Counted from the first letter of the stretch, positions 42,300 to 51,841 are shown. The stretch is 64,000 nt of DNA from Megamerina dolium (GCA_963854835.1 OY978525.1:72122628-72186627); one strand, 5' to 3'. Notes: a model not told the origin generated them from the letters alone. Made by a program: numbers and translations.

Positions 42300-42724
42300 G
42301 TAGTTGGATGTACAGCTGTTAGCGACGGTGACTGTCAACACAAAACACTTCTTTTTCACCTTGATATATATATTTAAACAATGTTTAACGCTTAATTCAA
42401 ATTCTTGTTTAAAATTAAATCTATTTAGTATAATTATCGGGAATCGAGATATGGGAAATGGGGTTTTTGTTTTATTTTAAATTTAAACTTAATATTTCTT
42501 TTATAAAGATCGCGTACTGCTTTTACGGAGTTGATAAACAATAAATAAAGGTAATAAAACCAGAAAGTGAAGAGATTAAGTAAAAGAAAAGAGAGTATGG
42601 GAGTAAGAGAGAGAGAGAGAGAGATAGAGAGAATTAGAGCGAAAAATGGCGGGAGAAATTGAACTACACTAGGGAAGCGTACTTTATTCGGGCAGTGCGC
42701 GACACACGTGTTCTGGCGTAGACA
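42300..42724 (-). repeat. BEL LTR at the centre of the inverted repeat
   Basis: Minus strand from TGTCTACGCCAGAACACG (42724) to about 42310. Shares CAGTGCGCGACACACGT, GAGAGTATGGGAGT, TACGGAGTTGAT and GCGTACTGC with the complete BEL LTRs, but is diverged. The adjoining GGGGATCGGAA (minus) is its polypurine tract. Its first 9 bases, TGTCTACG plus one, also end the left arm. Confidence 0.8.
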
Positions 42725-42840
42725 TTCCGATCCCCATGCAGGAATACTGCAAAAGAGACGGAACCTAACCCGATATGAAGGGAGTGGGAAGAAATAAATT
42801 AAAATTAAAATAAAAATACAGTATAATAAACAAATAATAA

Positions 42841-43193
42841 AATAAATGTGTGGCACTTAAAGCCCCGAAGGGCTCTTTGGGCGAGCTTGTCCTCCATCAC
42901 TGGTGTGTGTGTTAAATTTTGGACAGTATTAGGAGAGACCTACTTATTTTAGCTGGATCCGAATGGCAGAACTCTTGCGACATCACTTTTTCATAGCTTT
43001 GTCACATAGTTCTTTTAGAAGCTTTTTCATGGCAAATTTTTACTGTCGGAAGAATTGCCAATTGCTTGCCGACGGGTGGGTACCTTTTGAAAGAAAAATC
43101 TTTTCGATATGAAATTTGTTATGCTGCAGTCAGGGATTGTACCCACGACCTACAGATCAGAATAACACACTAACCACTGAGCTACGGCACCCA
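42841..43193 (-). mobile_element. tRNA-derived SINE, copy 6 (right arm)
   Basis: Mirror image of copy 5. Inserted into the BEL 3' untranslated region: flanking CATATAACTTATACTAATCT is continuous with 47835-47855 in the complete element. Confidence 0.9.
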
Positions 43194-43419
43194 CAACCAC
43201 ATATAACTTATACTAATCTTAAAAGTAATTAAAATTCCTATGCACGTATGTGCGTTGATACACCATCAGGAAAAGTGGGAAATTTAAGTGGGAGGTTAAC
43301 ATTCACACTAGTGAAAAAGAGCCCTTGAGGAGGGATGACCAATGTTGTATTGCATGTGGAATGTTGATTGGAGATCTCGGAACGAACATTGATCGATGAC
43401 AGATGTAACAAATCTCCTC

Positions 43420-45191
43420 AAAGTGAGATAACTTTTGTGATCACCTCCACGCTTAGAGAAGTGATCTAGCAGTTCAGTTTGTTAGGGTTTCCAAATTGGA
43501 CAAGTAGGGCGAAATCTTTGCACGTCTGTCTCGAATCGTCGTCGATCATGTGATGGCAAACCCAGAGGGTGAGCCACTACGTTTCGACTCAGCGGAGGTT
43601 GTCCGCGGTTATAGGATCATCAAATGCGGCGATCAGGACTCTTTAGCATTCCTTAACGGCGTGGTTGCCAGAATCCAAGGCTTGAGGCTCAAGACCATCC
43701 CATCCAGCGAGATACCTCGCCGGCCCAGGCCGAGTATATGGATACCAATCATGGAGTTTGATGGCAACTAGCTGAATCAATACCTACAGGTACACAATCG
43801 CGCTATTCCGATGACTGACTGGTCAGTCACCAAAGTGGAGGCTTCGAAAAATAATAGTTCGTCGTTCCTTCTGCTCATTACAGAAGAGACCCTGGAACCG
43901 CTAGAAAAAGCGGAAAATAAACTTTGGTTTGCCATGCGGAATGCCAAACAAAAAAATGACGTCTAACTATGGTCATCAAGGTTGTCCAAATTAACTTGCA
44001 GCATTCTCGAGCTGCTACGGACAACCTTGCCATCTTCCTGGTAGAGGAAGACGTAGATATAGCCATTGTCCAGGAACCCTGGGTGCGGGGCACCGAGATC
44101 AAAGGATTTCCAGGGAAAAACTACAATGTACTCTATAAACGGATCCAAGGTAGGCCTAGATCATGTACTATAGCTAAAAAAAAAAACACTTAAATATTTT
44201 ACTAATCCCATTGGACAGTTCAAAGGATGTAATGGTTGCAGACCTAGTAGCTGACGGCGTCACACTACGGGTTGCATCAGTATACATGGCACACGAAAAA
44301 CCTGCGACGCCTGAAGAGGTTAGCAGACTAGCGCTAACCTCTAATTGGAGAGTCTTCAGCGAAAATTTTTTCTCGGAGCATAGATGGATACTCTACGATT
44401 TGGATCTTAAGGTGGACCCACCCTTGCCACACCGTAATCAACATAGAACTAACTGGGCGTGGTTTGAAAATTTAGTTAGAAATAAAATAGGAGAGGCTCC
44501 CATTCATAGAATAACATCCATTGAGTCACTAAACAGTAGGGTCGAAAAATTGGAAAAAGCTTTCGGTAAGGCCTTTAAAATGTCGTGCCCACTGAAATAT
44601 AGCAAAAGAACCTTCCCCCCTTGGTGGAGCCAAGAACTCTCAGAACTAAGGAAGAAAGCAAGAGCAGATTACAACATCAGCTACTCCACTAGAAATTGGC
44701 AATTGTACAAACAAAGCCGGTGCTGTACAAGAAAGCTATTAGGAGCGCCAAAAAGAAGGGCTGGCACGCCCATTGAATCTACCAAAGATTCAGCGAGACT
44801 GAACCGTATCCTATCCAAAGACCATTCGAGTGCTTCTTGGATTAGGAAGCAAGATGGAACTTGGGCGGAAACGGCAGAAGAATCCCTAGAACTACTCATA
44901 AACACTCATTTTTCAGGATGCAATCAATACGAAAGCAGAAGTAGTATGACCGAGTAGTATGCATACCGAAAGGGGAAGTCGACAGAAACGGCTCTCCATG
45001 AGGTAGTGCAAACAATTAAGGGATTTCTGGACCACAAACAATACACCATGGCTAGCTTCTTGGACATTAGGGTGCATTCAACAATGTTAGCACAGAATCT
45101 AACAAACGGGCGTTGACAGAAATAGGAGTGGACAACTGTGTTACAGATTGGATTATTTCTATGCTAGTGGCTAGGGTCATAAGTGCTAACA
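43420..45191 (+). pseudogene. LOA-type element, right copy (ORF1 end, endonuclease start, linker)
   Basis: Plus strand mirror of the left copy: ORF1 peptide 43550-43771, endonuclease start 43969-44193, linker 44211-44957 with LTSNWRVFSENFFSEHRWIL (same catalytic deletion), then RT start to 45191, where it is truncated by the mariner. The 97-bp deletion lies just before the endonuclease ATG. Same mutations as the left arm, so duplicated rather than independently inserted. Confidence 0.85.
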
Positions 45192-46180
45192 AGCCATTTT
45201 CTGACGTCTTCATACGAATCGAAGTGTTGTTCGGCGAGCGCGTGACCCATCGACGAAAACAGGGGATAGTCAGAAGGGGCCAGGTCTGGTGAATAAGCGG
45301 GATGAGGTACCACCTCTCAATTGAGTGGTTCCAAGTAGTTTTGGACCACTCGTCAAGCCATTTTCTGACGTCTTCATACGAATCGAAGTGTTGTTCGGCG
45401 AGCGCGTGACCCATCGACGAAAACAGGTGATAGTCAGAAGGGGCCAGGTCTGGTGAATAAGCGGGATGAGGTAGCACCTTCCAATTGAGTGGTTCCAAGT
45501 AGTTTTGGACCAGTTTTGACGTGTGCGATGGGAAGTTGTCGTGGAGAAAAATCACCTTCTCATGTCTTTGTTCATAGCGAGGCCTTTTTTCACCCAAAGT
45601 ACGGCGCAATTTCACTAGTTGTTGGTGGTAGCGGTGAGCATTGACAGTTTCACCAGGTTTCAACAGCCCGTAGTAGATGACACCCTACTGATCCCACCAA
45701 ACGCACAACATCGTCTTGCGTCCATAGCGATTTGGTCTTGGAGAAGAAGTTGCTGGTTGGCCGGGATCGACCCACGATTTTTTTCGTCTAGGATTCTCGA
45801 AGTATATCCACTTTTCATCGCAAGTCACCACAAGATGCAGGTCTAGCATCTTGTCTAGCAAGCAAGCTTTCGCAAGTGTTTTGGCGTCGCTCCATTGTAT
45901 TGAAATGGCTTGTTGAGTAACACCTAGCTGTTCGGTAAGTCGTCCTCATCCAAAGAGCCTGCAAATCATGGTCCTCAACTTTTCTGGGTCTATTTTCACG
46001 CTTCTTGTCACTCAAGTCAAAATGGTCTTCTTTCAACCGACGAAACCAATCTCTTCAAGTGGTTACCGATAGCGCACTGTCTCCACAAGCATTCTATGCG
46101 ACTTAGCAGCAGATGTCTTCAAATTGAAGCAAAAAAGTAGAACTTCCCGCATATGCTATCTTTCTGGCACGAAACTAAAC
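45191..46180 (-). pseudogene. Mariner transposase relic, copy 1
   Basis: Minus strand: FRRLKEDHFDLSDKKRENRP near 46036 (N-terminal DNA-binding half), DLQAL, then KLRRTLGEKRPRYEQRHEKV, IFLHDNFPSHTSKLV (second catalytic Asp in HDN), HPAYSPDLAPSDYHLFSSMG (third Asp), EQHFDSYEDVRKWLDEW. A 164-bp tandem duplication (45191-45354 and 45355-45518) repeats the last block out of frame. Frameshifts near 45800 and 45660. The C-terminus is missing at the LOA junction. Confidence 0.88.
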
Positions 46181-46279
46181 ATGATTATATGAGGAAAAAT
46201 GTATGTTGTTTTATATATATACATTGTTATTTATTTAAATAAATTTTTACATTGTATTTGTTTCGCGAATTATTTTCAA

Positions 46280-46345
46280 AATGAGGTTTCTGAAGGAAAT
46301 ACGTTCACAAAGTAAACCGTCTCCTTCGAAGACATAGAAAAATGA
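46280..46345. repeat. Polinton short-hairpin motif block
   Basis: GTTTCTGAAGGAAAT, ACGTTCACAAAGTAAACCGT and GTCTCCTTCGAAGAC: alternating small inverted repeats like those at 34120-34290 and 46935-47020. Also at 53364-53429. Confidence 0.6.
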
Positions 46346-46379
46346 ACACAGAAGAAATGGGACCAATTACAAAATAATT

Positions 46380-46889
46380 ATAGCAAAAGAATTGCAAAAA
46401 CCAATTAGAAACAAATTTGAAAGGATAAAAATAATTACATAAGTAATAAATGAATTATGGGCAGCTGATTTATTAATTATGACAACTGTTAATGTAAAAA
46501 TTAATAGAAGATATAAATATATGCTTAATGTAATATATAACTTTTTGGAAATTTGCCTTTATAGAGCCTTTAAAAAAAGATGGGAACTGAAACATTTTAA
46601 CAAAATTATTAAAAAAGCTGGTTGTGCACCAAAATTACTTCACACATATTCTGGTAAAGAATTTTTAAATAAATATTTTCAGGAAGTTTTAGATAAACAT
46701 GAGAATAAAATGTATCAATCATTTGGTGAAAAGAAATCAGCAATTGTAGAAAGATTTAATAGAATAATTAATGAAAAATTGAAACTACAAATAAATACAA
46801 CAAATACTAATTGTGTTGATGTAATTGATAAATTATTGTATGAATATAATTTTAAAGACATTCATAGAATAATTGTTATAAGGCCTTGA
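46380..46889 (+). pseudogene. Polinton retroviral-type integrase, copy 1
   Basis: Frame upstream of the ATG at 46479 already codes KELQKPIRNKFERIKII and ELWAADLLIM (first catalytic Asp in W.ADL). The open part gives RRYKYMLNVIYNFLEICLYR, KHFNKIIKKAGCAPKLLHTY, then SGKEFLNKYFQEVLDKHE, and GEKKSAIVERFNRIINEKL (catalytic Glu in VERFNR). The second Asp position reads Tyr (LHTYSGKEF where TD.GKEF is usual). A stop near 46441 separates the D1 part. Beyond 46889 it stops early, lacking the C-terminal chromodomain-like tail. Polinton integrases insert the element DNA. Confidence 0.85.
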
Positions 46890-46934
46890 AGTGAATGAAA
46901 AAAATGAACAAGAAGTTGTTAATAGGTTATGTAA

Positions 46935-47020
46935 TCAAAACCATATTTCCGAAGGAAATGGCTCACAAAGTGTACATATTTCCAAAGAAAATGGTTCACA
47001 AAGTGAACATATTTCCGAAG
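46935..47020. repeat. Hairpin array upstream of the tRNA-like gene
   Basis: Two and a half units of CATATTTCCGAAGGAAATGG plus (T)TCACAAAGTGAA(C). Each unit has two small palindromes: TTTCCGAAGGAAA and GTTCACAAAGTGAAC. The tRNA-like gene starts immediately after. Also at 54019-54104. Confidence 0.75.
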
Positions 47021-47205
47021 TTATTTAGCTCAGTTGGTTAATGGTTGAGTACCATTAACAAGCAATGATTTTGTGGGTTCGAATCCACAAAGAACTTTTT
47101 GCACGACATGCCCCTAGAATATTTATACCCTAACATTTTTATAATTATTTTTCATATTTTGCAAAAAAAAGATGTAAATATGTTTGAATAATATACTAGT
47201 GGCGT
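47018..47205 (+). repeat. Polinton right terminal inverted repeat
   Basis: Complement of the left end (32560-32773). Includes the tRNA-like gene and GCACGACATGCCCCTAGAAT. The outer limit is uncertain; a small TGGCGTG...CACGCCA inverted repeat at 47202-47221 follows. Confidence 0.65.
47019..47097 (+). tRNA. tRNA-like gene, right Polinton end, copy 1
   Basis: Box A TAGCTCAGTTGG (47026-47037) and box B GGTTCGAATCC (47076-47086) both match the pol III consensus. A T-stem of up to 7 bp (TTTGTGG/CCACAAA), a 4-bp CATT/AATG stem around a 7-nt loop AACAAGC, and a partial acceptor pairing (AAGTTAT with AGAACTT, 6 of 7). A T5 run at 47096-47100 would stop pol III. The position-33 base is A, not T, and the D-loop is long, so decoding function is doubtful. 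If read, the loop would give CAA (Leu). Transcription by pol III is plausible. Confidence 0.65.
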
Positions 47206-47271
47206 GTGGCGGCACGCCAATAGATTAATATAAACTACAAATAAAAACTTGGATCAATTGATAAGCGTATT

Positions 47272-47718
47272 TGTTTCAGCGGGGAGCAAGCGGGAATGCC
47301 GGTGGGCTTGCTGCGATGTGGTGCACTTGCCTGAATGTTGTGTTAGGGGTATGCCTGCGTCTATTGATGTGGTTGTGGTAGTGGTTAATATGAAACACAC
47401 TGATATGTCACTTTCTTTTTATTGTTCAACATGCAAGTTGTTTAACACTTTATTAAAAATGATTTAAAATTAAATATATATAGTTATGCACGGGAAGGGA
47501 AAATTCGCTCACTGCTTTAGTACGGAGTTGATCAACAATAATAGCAAAGTAAATAAACAGAAAGTGAATAGCTAAAGTTAAAGAAAAGAGAGTATGGGAG
47601 TGAGAGAAAGATAGAATGAGAACGAAAAATAGCGGGAGGAAAGAGACTTACACTAGGGTTGCTAGCCCATGCAAACTTTTTACGGGCAGTGCGCGACACA
47701 TGTCTTCTGGCGTAGACA
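47272..47718 (-). repeat. BEL 3' LTR (copy 1)
   Basis: 447 bp, TGTCTACGCC...(minus). Identical to 54356-54802 as far as read. Preceded in the element by the polypurine tract AAGGGGGGCGGAA (minus, 47719-47731). Confidence 0.9.
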
Positions 47719-47731
47719 TTCCGCCCCCCTT

Positions 47732-48650
47732 GCAGGGATACTGCAAAAGAGACGGAACCTCCACCCGAGACGAGGGGTTTTGAGGGGAAAAAAATTAAAA
47801 GGAGAAGTTAATAAGAAATCAAAATACAATATTTCATATAACTTATACTAATCTTAAATGTAATTAAAATTATCTCTAAATATTCATATGCGTATATGTT
47901 CGATGATACACCATCAGGAAAATCGGGAAATTGAAGTGGAAGGTTGACGTTCATACGAGTGAAAAGAGCCCTTTAAGAGGGATGACGCATGTTGATTGTT
48001 GAGGATGTTGATTGCAGATCTCGAAGCGAACGTTGATCGATGACAAATTGCAGCGCGGAACGGATGTTGATTGTTGAAGTGTTGATTGTAGAATGTAGAT
48101 CAATGTTGATTGGTGTGTGGATCGGGGTTGGATCACACCAACTCAGGTGAACAGATTCTCAGGGATGGTCGTAGACCAGATCATAGGGTTTGAGAAGTCA
48201 ACGTAGTTGACAAACCTCGAGCTCGTAGAGCACTTGCAGCATTAATAATTCCAGTTTGTGTGGATTGCCAGAATATGTACCGCTCGTGACATTTTTTAAA
48301 CTCAGATAATCTGCATGTCTTGGGTTCATGACTCATCTCATGAATATGTAGCAAATAATGTGAAATTAACACATGGGATTATTCATACGCATATACACTA
48401 TGCCAGTGCATAGTTCCGTTGAAGCTTCGTAGAAGTTCGGGAATTAACTCGGGCAGTTACAGTGAACTGAACAATGTGAGAGTGGGATGCGTATGACGGT
48501 CAGTATCGTTTAGTCTGACAAAACGTTGCTACATAATACGGGTGTGGCATCAGAGGCTTATATGTTGCTCAAGCCACAATCTTCAAATGGCCTTTTACGT
48601 GACAACAATTTTGGGGGGCCAGTATTAGGCGGGATCGAATGCATTGCAAT
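47732..48650 (-). other. BEL 3' untranslated region (copy 1)
   Basis: No gene recognised. Contains GTTGATTG-rich imperfect repeats (48000-48120). About 900 bp separate the ORF stop from the polypurine tract, where RT, RNase H and integrase would normally be. Confidence 0.6.
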
Positions 48651-51299
48651 TCAAGTACAAGTCCTCTCGTTAACTGAACGAGCCTTTTTTGGGGAGTGAT
48701 GCGCAAAACTCGATAATCCGTTGAATATCGCTGTTTGGGAAGTATTACGTCTGGTAAATACTTTTGACGGGAGTTGTCCTCTTCTTGGATGCGACCTGTA
48801 AGATCGATCCTTTGTATCTGGGGGGAGCATTGTATTATGGCGAACTTTCCGCTTTGCTCTCGGGTCATGCCGTGCTCTGTGAAGCAGGGAATTATGTTGC
48901 TTCCCACAAAGACGGCATGAAAACTCACTGTGGCATTTTGCAAGGTTATGCGATGTTGCCAAACAGTTTATGCAAATATTCTGCTGATGCACGAAGAGTA
49001 TTCTCTCTTCAACCGTAAGTTTGGAGAACTCTGTGCATTGTCGTAGGGGGTGCATGCCTCTACATAGTGGGCAGCGTATATTTGTGATCGCAGTATTCAC
49101 CGAAGTAGCAGTTTTCATGGTTGATGGGGTGTTATCGGGACATTTCGGATGTTGTCGATTATTTATTTGTGTCCGATGCGTAGTGTTTCGAGCATCGTGA
49201 GACAAACAGGGGGATTTAATTAAACTTATTCCAATATGGAATGAAGGAACTGCTTTATGTAAATGTGATTTCGTGTAACGACCAGTAATTGTCCATCCAA
49301 AAACGGTGTTTTGTGCCATCAAACTTCCAAGAATATCTTTTTTCACTCCTTCGAGTACTAGTGAGGAGTATATATCAGCTCCTAATATTAAATCCACAGG
49401 GGAACTTCTGTGTAGATTTACATCTGCTAACCGTAAACCAGAGAGCTCTTTACGTAAGTTGGCAGATATCGAATGTGATGGGACTTTTCCCGTAAGTTTC
49501 TCTAATACGAAAGTATCAACTTTCAATGAAAAACTCGGGTCAATCGGAGATCCGATCACCAATGAACACTTTTTCGTTGGATGTGCCGTAACTACCTTAT
49601 TCAGGCCGGTGACTTCAGCTCGAACGTCGCAAACAGGGAGGCGCAACCTGCTACGTAAGCGTTCTGACATGAAGGTCGCTCCGGAGCTTGAGTCGATCAA
49701 GGCACGGGCTTTAAATGTCTTGTTCTGATGTCGGATATAGATCAATGCTGTTCCAAGGAGCACTGTGGAATCTGCTTTTGTTGATTTTGAGATATTCAAA
49801 GCTGTGTTGGGATTCTTAGTAGTCACAGCTCGCAGCTGGGAGGTGAACGACTGACATGATCCTCCACACGATATTGCAGCGGAAGTTGGCACAGGGGTTA
49901 CTTCACGATGACTGCTGTATGAGTTTTCTAGTCTGTGAAGGAGGGAATGATGGCGTTTTCTGCAAAATGAGCACGTGAACAAGCTCTTGCAGTTACTGTA
50001 GTCGTGGGAATTAGCGAGGCAGTTGGTACACAGTTTGTGTTTGTTAACTACGCTGTAGCGTTCATCAACCAATAACTTCAGAAAATCGGGACAATGGCGA
50101 AGAGGATGTGACTTTCGGCACAATGGACAACCGTGATTTACAACTTTAACGTGATACGTGTTAATTCTTCTGGGAGTCGTTGGAGGACTGTTCGATCGCA
50201 TGGGAGGGTCGAACCGACCGGGTTGCCGATTCGATGGCTTGCGGAATTGAATATTCTGTGGTTGGCTGGGTTGCCGGGAACCACTTCTGATATCGGAGAC
50301 CGATTCCAAGGTCTGATACCGCTCTGTTAAAAACGCGTCGAAGTCAGTCCACTTTGGGATTTCGCGCTTATTCTTCAACGACTGTTCCCAAAGACACAGA
50401 GTTGTATCGGGAATCTTTGTGGAACACAAGTATACGATAATTGCATCCCAATGAGAGGCATCAATATTTAACAGCTTCAAGTTTGTGATGCTGTCATTTA
50501 TAGTGCGTTGCAGTCGCTTTAAGTTGGGGCCGGTTTCTCGAGTTACCGGCTGGAGAGTGAAAAGGGATTTCAACTGTAAGTTGACCAGAATTCTCTTATT
50601 TTCATATCTCTCCTCGAGATTGTGCCATGCTAGTGCGAAGCCATCATTAGTCAAGGGAGTAGACTGAATGATGCTATGAGCTTCACCTCGGGTTTTCTGT
50701 AGCAAGTGGTATAATTTTTCCACTGGCGACAGACGGGGGTTATTACGGTATAATGCCGTAAACAAGTCACGAAAACTTGGCAACGATACATAATCGCCTG
50801 AAAAACATGGGGTGTCGCATGGAGGCAGCTGAACAGCGGGAAATGAATGTTCATTATTTATTTTCTCAACGGGTGGATTTGGAATTGCCGGAGAAGAGGA
50901 AACTGCGGGGGATGCCACCTCGAAACTCAGCTCGTGAAGAACAGTCGGAAATGAAGGTTGACGGGGTATGTTTTCAACGAGAGAAGAGGAAATTGCGGGG
51001 GGTACCACTTCGGAACTCAGCTCGTGAAGATGAGCGTTGATTGCAGAGAGGCACCGGACATACGAGGTGTAACATTTTCTATATATCTCTTTAATTTGGC
51101 TAATATCGACATCTTCAGCGACTTCCTCTGTTAGAACATTGTGATATGCTGTTCTGCAATCACTCCACAGGGACTGGAATTGCTTTTGCTGTGCTTCCAA
51201 GACAAATTTTTTATGGTTTTCCGGGTGGATGGCATGAAAATTGCTATCAAAATCAATAATATCTTCCACGGCAGCTCTGAAGAGATCGTAAGCTGACAT
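48651..51299 (-). CDS. BEL/Pao gag-protease polyprotein with second zinc-knuckle module, copy 1
   Basis: An intact 882-codon ORF. Residues 1-150: N-terminal helical gag (SLWSDCRTAYH, SYVRCLSAINAHLHELSS). About 190-350: DUF1759-like capsid core (KLYHLLQKTRGEAHSIIQST, LAWHNLEERYENKRILVNLQ). About 395-470: two zinc knuckles (CPLCRKSHPLRHCPDF, LCTNCLANSHDYSNC, CSFCRKRHHSLLHR). About 510-690: DUF1758-like aspartic protease (KARALIDSSSGATFMSERLR, VDLILGADIYSSLV, TVFGWTITGR). About 730-830: a second zinc-knuckle module (CPLCRGMHPLRQCTEF, ICINCLATSHNLAKC, CRLCGKQHNSLLHR). The protease motif reads DSS instead of DSG. RT, RNase H and integrase are absent, so it would rely on another BEL for replication. 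Confidence 0.9.
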   Translation of the reverse strand: MSAYDLFRAAVEDIIDFDSNFHAIHPENHKKFVLEAQQKQFQSLWSDCRTAYHNVLTEEVAEDVDISQIKEIYRKCYTSYVRCLSAINAHLHELSSEVVPPAISSSLVENIPRQPSFPTVLHELSFEVASPAVSSSPAIPNPPVEKINNEHSFPAVQLPPCDTPCFSGDYVSLPSFRDLFTALYRNNPRLSPVEKLYHLLQKTRGEAHSIIQSTPLTNDGFALAWHNLEERYENKRILVNLQLKSLFTLQPVTRETGPNLKRLQRTINDSITNLKLLNIDASHWDAIIVYLCSTKIPDTTLCLWEQSLKNKREIPKWTDFDAFLTERYQTLESVSDIRSGSRQPSQPQNIQFRKPSNRQPGRFDPPMRSNSPPTTPRRINTYHVKVVNHGCPLCRKSHPLRHCPDFLKLLVDERYSVVNKHKLCTNCLANSHDYSNCKSLFTCSFCRKRHHSLLHRLENSYSSHREVTPVPTSAAISCGGSCQSFTSQLRAVTTKNPNTALNISKSTKADSTVLLGTALIYIRHQNKTFKARALIDSSSGATFMSERLRSRLRLPVCDVRAEVTGLNKVVTAHPTKKCSLVIGSPIDPSFSLKVDTFVLEKLTGKVPSHSISANLRKELSGLRLADVNLHRSSPVDLILGADIYSSLVLEGVKKDILGSLMAQNTVFGWTITGRYTKSHLHKAVPSFHIGISLIKSPCLSHDARNTTHRTQINNRQHPKCPDNTPSTMKTATSVNTAITNIRCPLCRGMHPLRQCTEFSKLTVEERILFVHQQNICINCLATSHNLAKCHSEFSCRLCGKQHNSLLHRARHDPRAKRKVRHNTMLPPDTKDRSYRSHPRRGQLPSKVFTRRNTSQTAIFNGLSSFAHHSPKKARSVNERTCT

Positions 51300-51837
51300 C
51301 CTTTTAGCAATTGTAGAATTCCAGATGTAATACGGGATACAATTTGAAAACGAGAGAGCGAATTACTTGCGAATCTGGAGTTATGTTGCCTGTTCGCACA
51401 ATTTATCAAAAAATGGCAAAAATTTGCCCGGAAAGAGATTAATCCGAAAAACGTAGTCTTCCGTAGCCAAATTGAAGGTTATACTAGTGGGATAACTTAT
51501 GGAAGGTATGACCTTCAGCTTATTTTAAATTCGTATTCGATTCCGCTGAATTCCGGAATTGACGTAGGGAGATGTAATATAAATTAATTCACAGTCAATA
51601 AAATTACTGAATTATAAAGAGCCGGGGTGATATTTACGTATAGAAAACTATTATCCGATGGGTATAAAAACGTTTGGGAACCACTGTATACTACTTTCTT
51701 CAACTTGTACTGTATTATCTTGCACAAAGAACTCAATTATTTGATATTCGTCAACACTGTAGCAACTTAGGGTTGAGAGTGACTCTTTTTCACACTGGGT
51801 ATTTTTCAATAGAAAAGATAGTGTACAATTGTTATTG
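51300..51837 (-). other. BEL leader, truncated by the duplication junction
   Basis: First 538 bp of the BEL leader upstream of gag. Cut at 51837 where copy 2 of the tandem duplication begins. Confidence 0.75.
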
Positions 51838-51841
51838 TTAT

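Larger units (their letters stand above)
42717..45191 (-). repeat. Right arm of 2.5-kb inverted repeat
   Basis: Complement of 39726-42299, with the 97-bp deletion near 43955 and a few substitutions (for example, PHRN-P-H versus PHRN-Q-H in the linker peptide). Ends where the mariner begins. Confidence 0.9.
32560..47215. mobile_element. Polinton/Maverick-type element remains, invaded by other elements
   Basis: Boundaries are inferred from inverted end sequences. CTAGGGGCATGTCGTG(T)AAAAAGTTC on the left (32676-32700) is the complement of GAACTTTTTGCACGACATGCCCCTAG on the right (47093-47118), and similarity continues outward to about 32560 and 47205. Between them are Polinton hallmark genes: packaging ATPase (-), probable major capsid (-), phospholipase-like and minor-capsid-like (+), adenain-like protease (+) and retroviral-type integrase (+). 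DNA polymerase B is not seen. Insertions: SINEs at 33080 and 35480, gypsy at 36.5-38.3 kb, the LOA/palindrome block at 38.9-45.2 kb, and mariner at 45.2-46.2 kb. Polintons normally measure 15-20 kb. Confidence 0.7.
44758..51837 (+). repeat. 7.08-kb direct tandem duplication, copy 1
   Basis: Matches 51842-58921 with an offset of 7084. Five substitutions seen: 44854, 47845, 47901, 48497 and 49782. The junction has the 4 extra bases TTAT (51838-51841). Contains LOA end, mariner, Polinton integrase and end, and most of a BEL. Confidence 0.93.

Noticed and set aside
41822..43193. Two independent SINE insertions in opposite orientation
   Set aside because: They share the same small head deletion and flanks, and lie in the arms of one inverted repeat; a single insertion was duplicated.
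48764..50854. Plus-strand open frames of 60-140 codons
   Set aside because: Antisense shadows of the 882-codon BEL ORF; duplicated identically with it.
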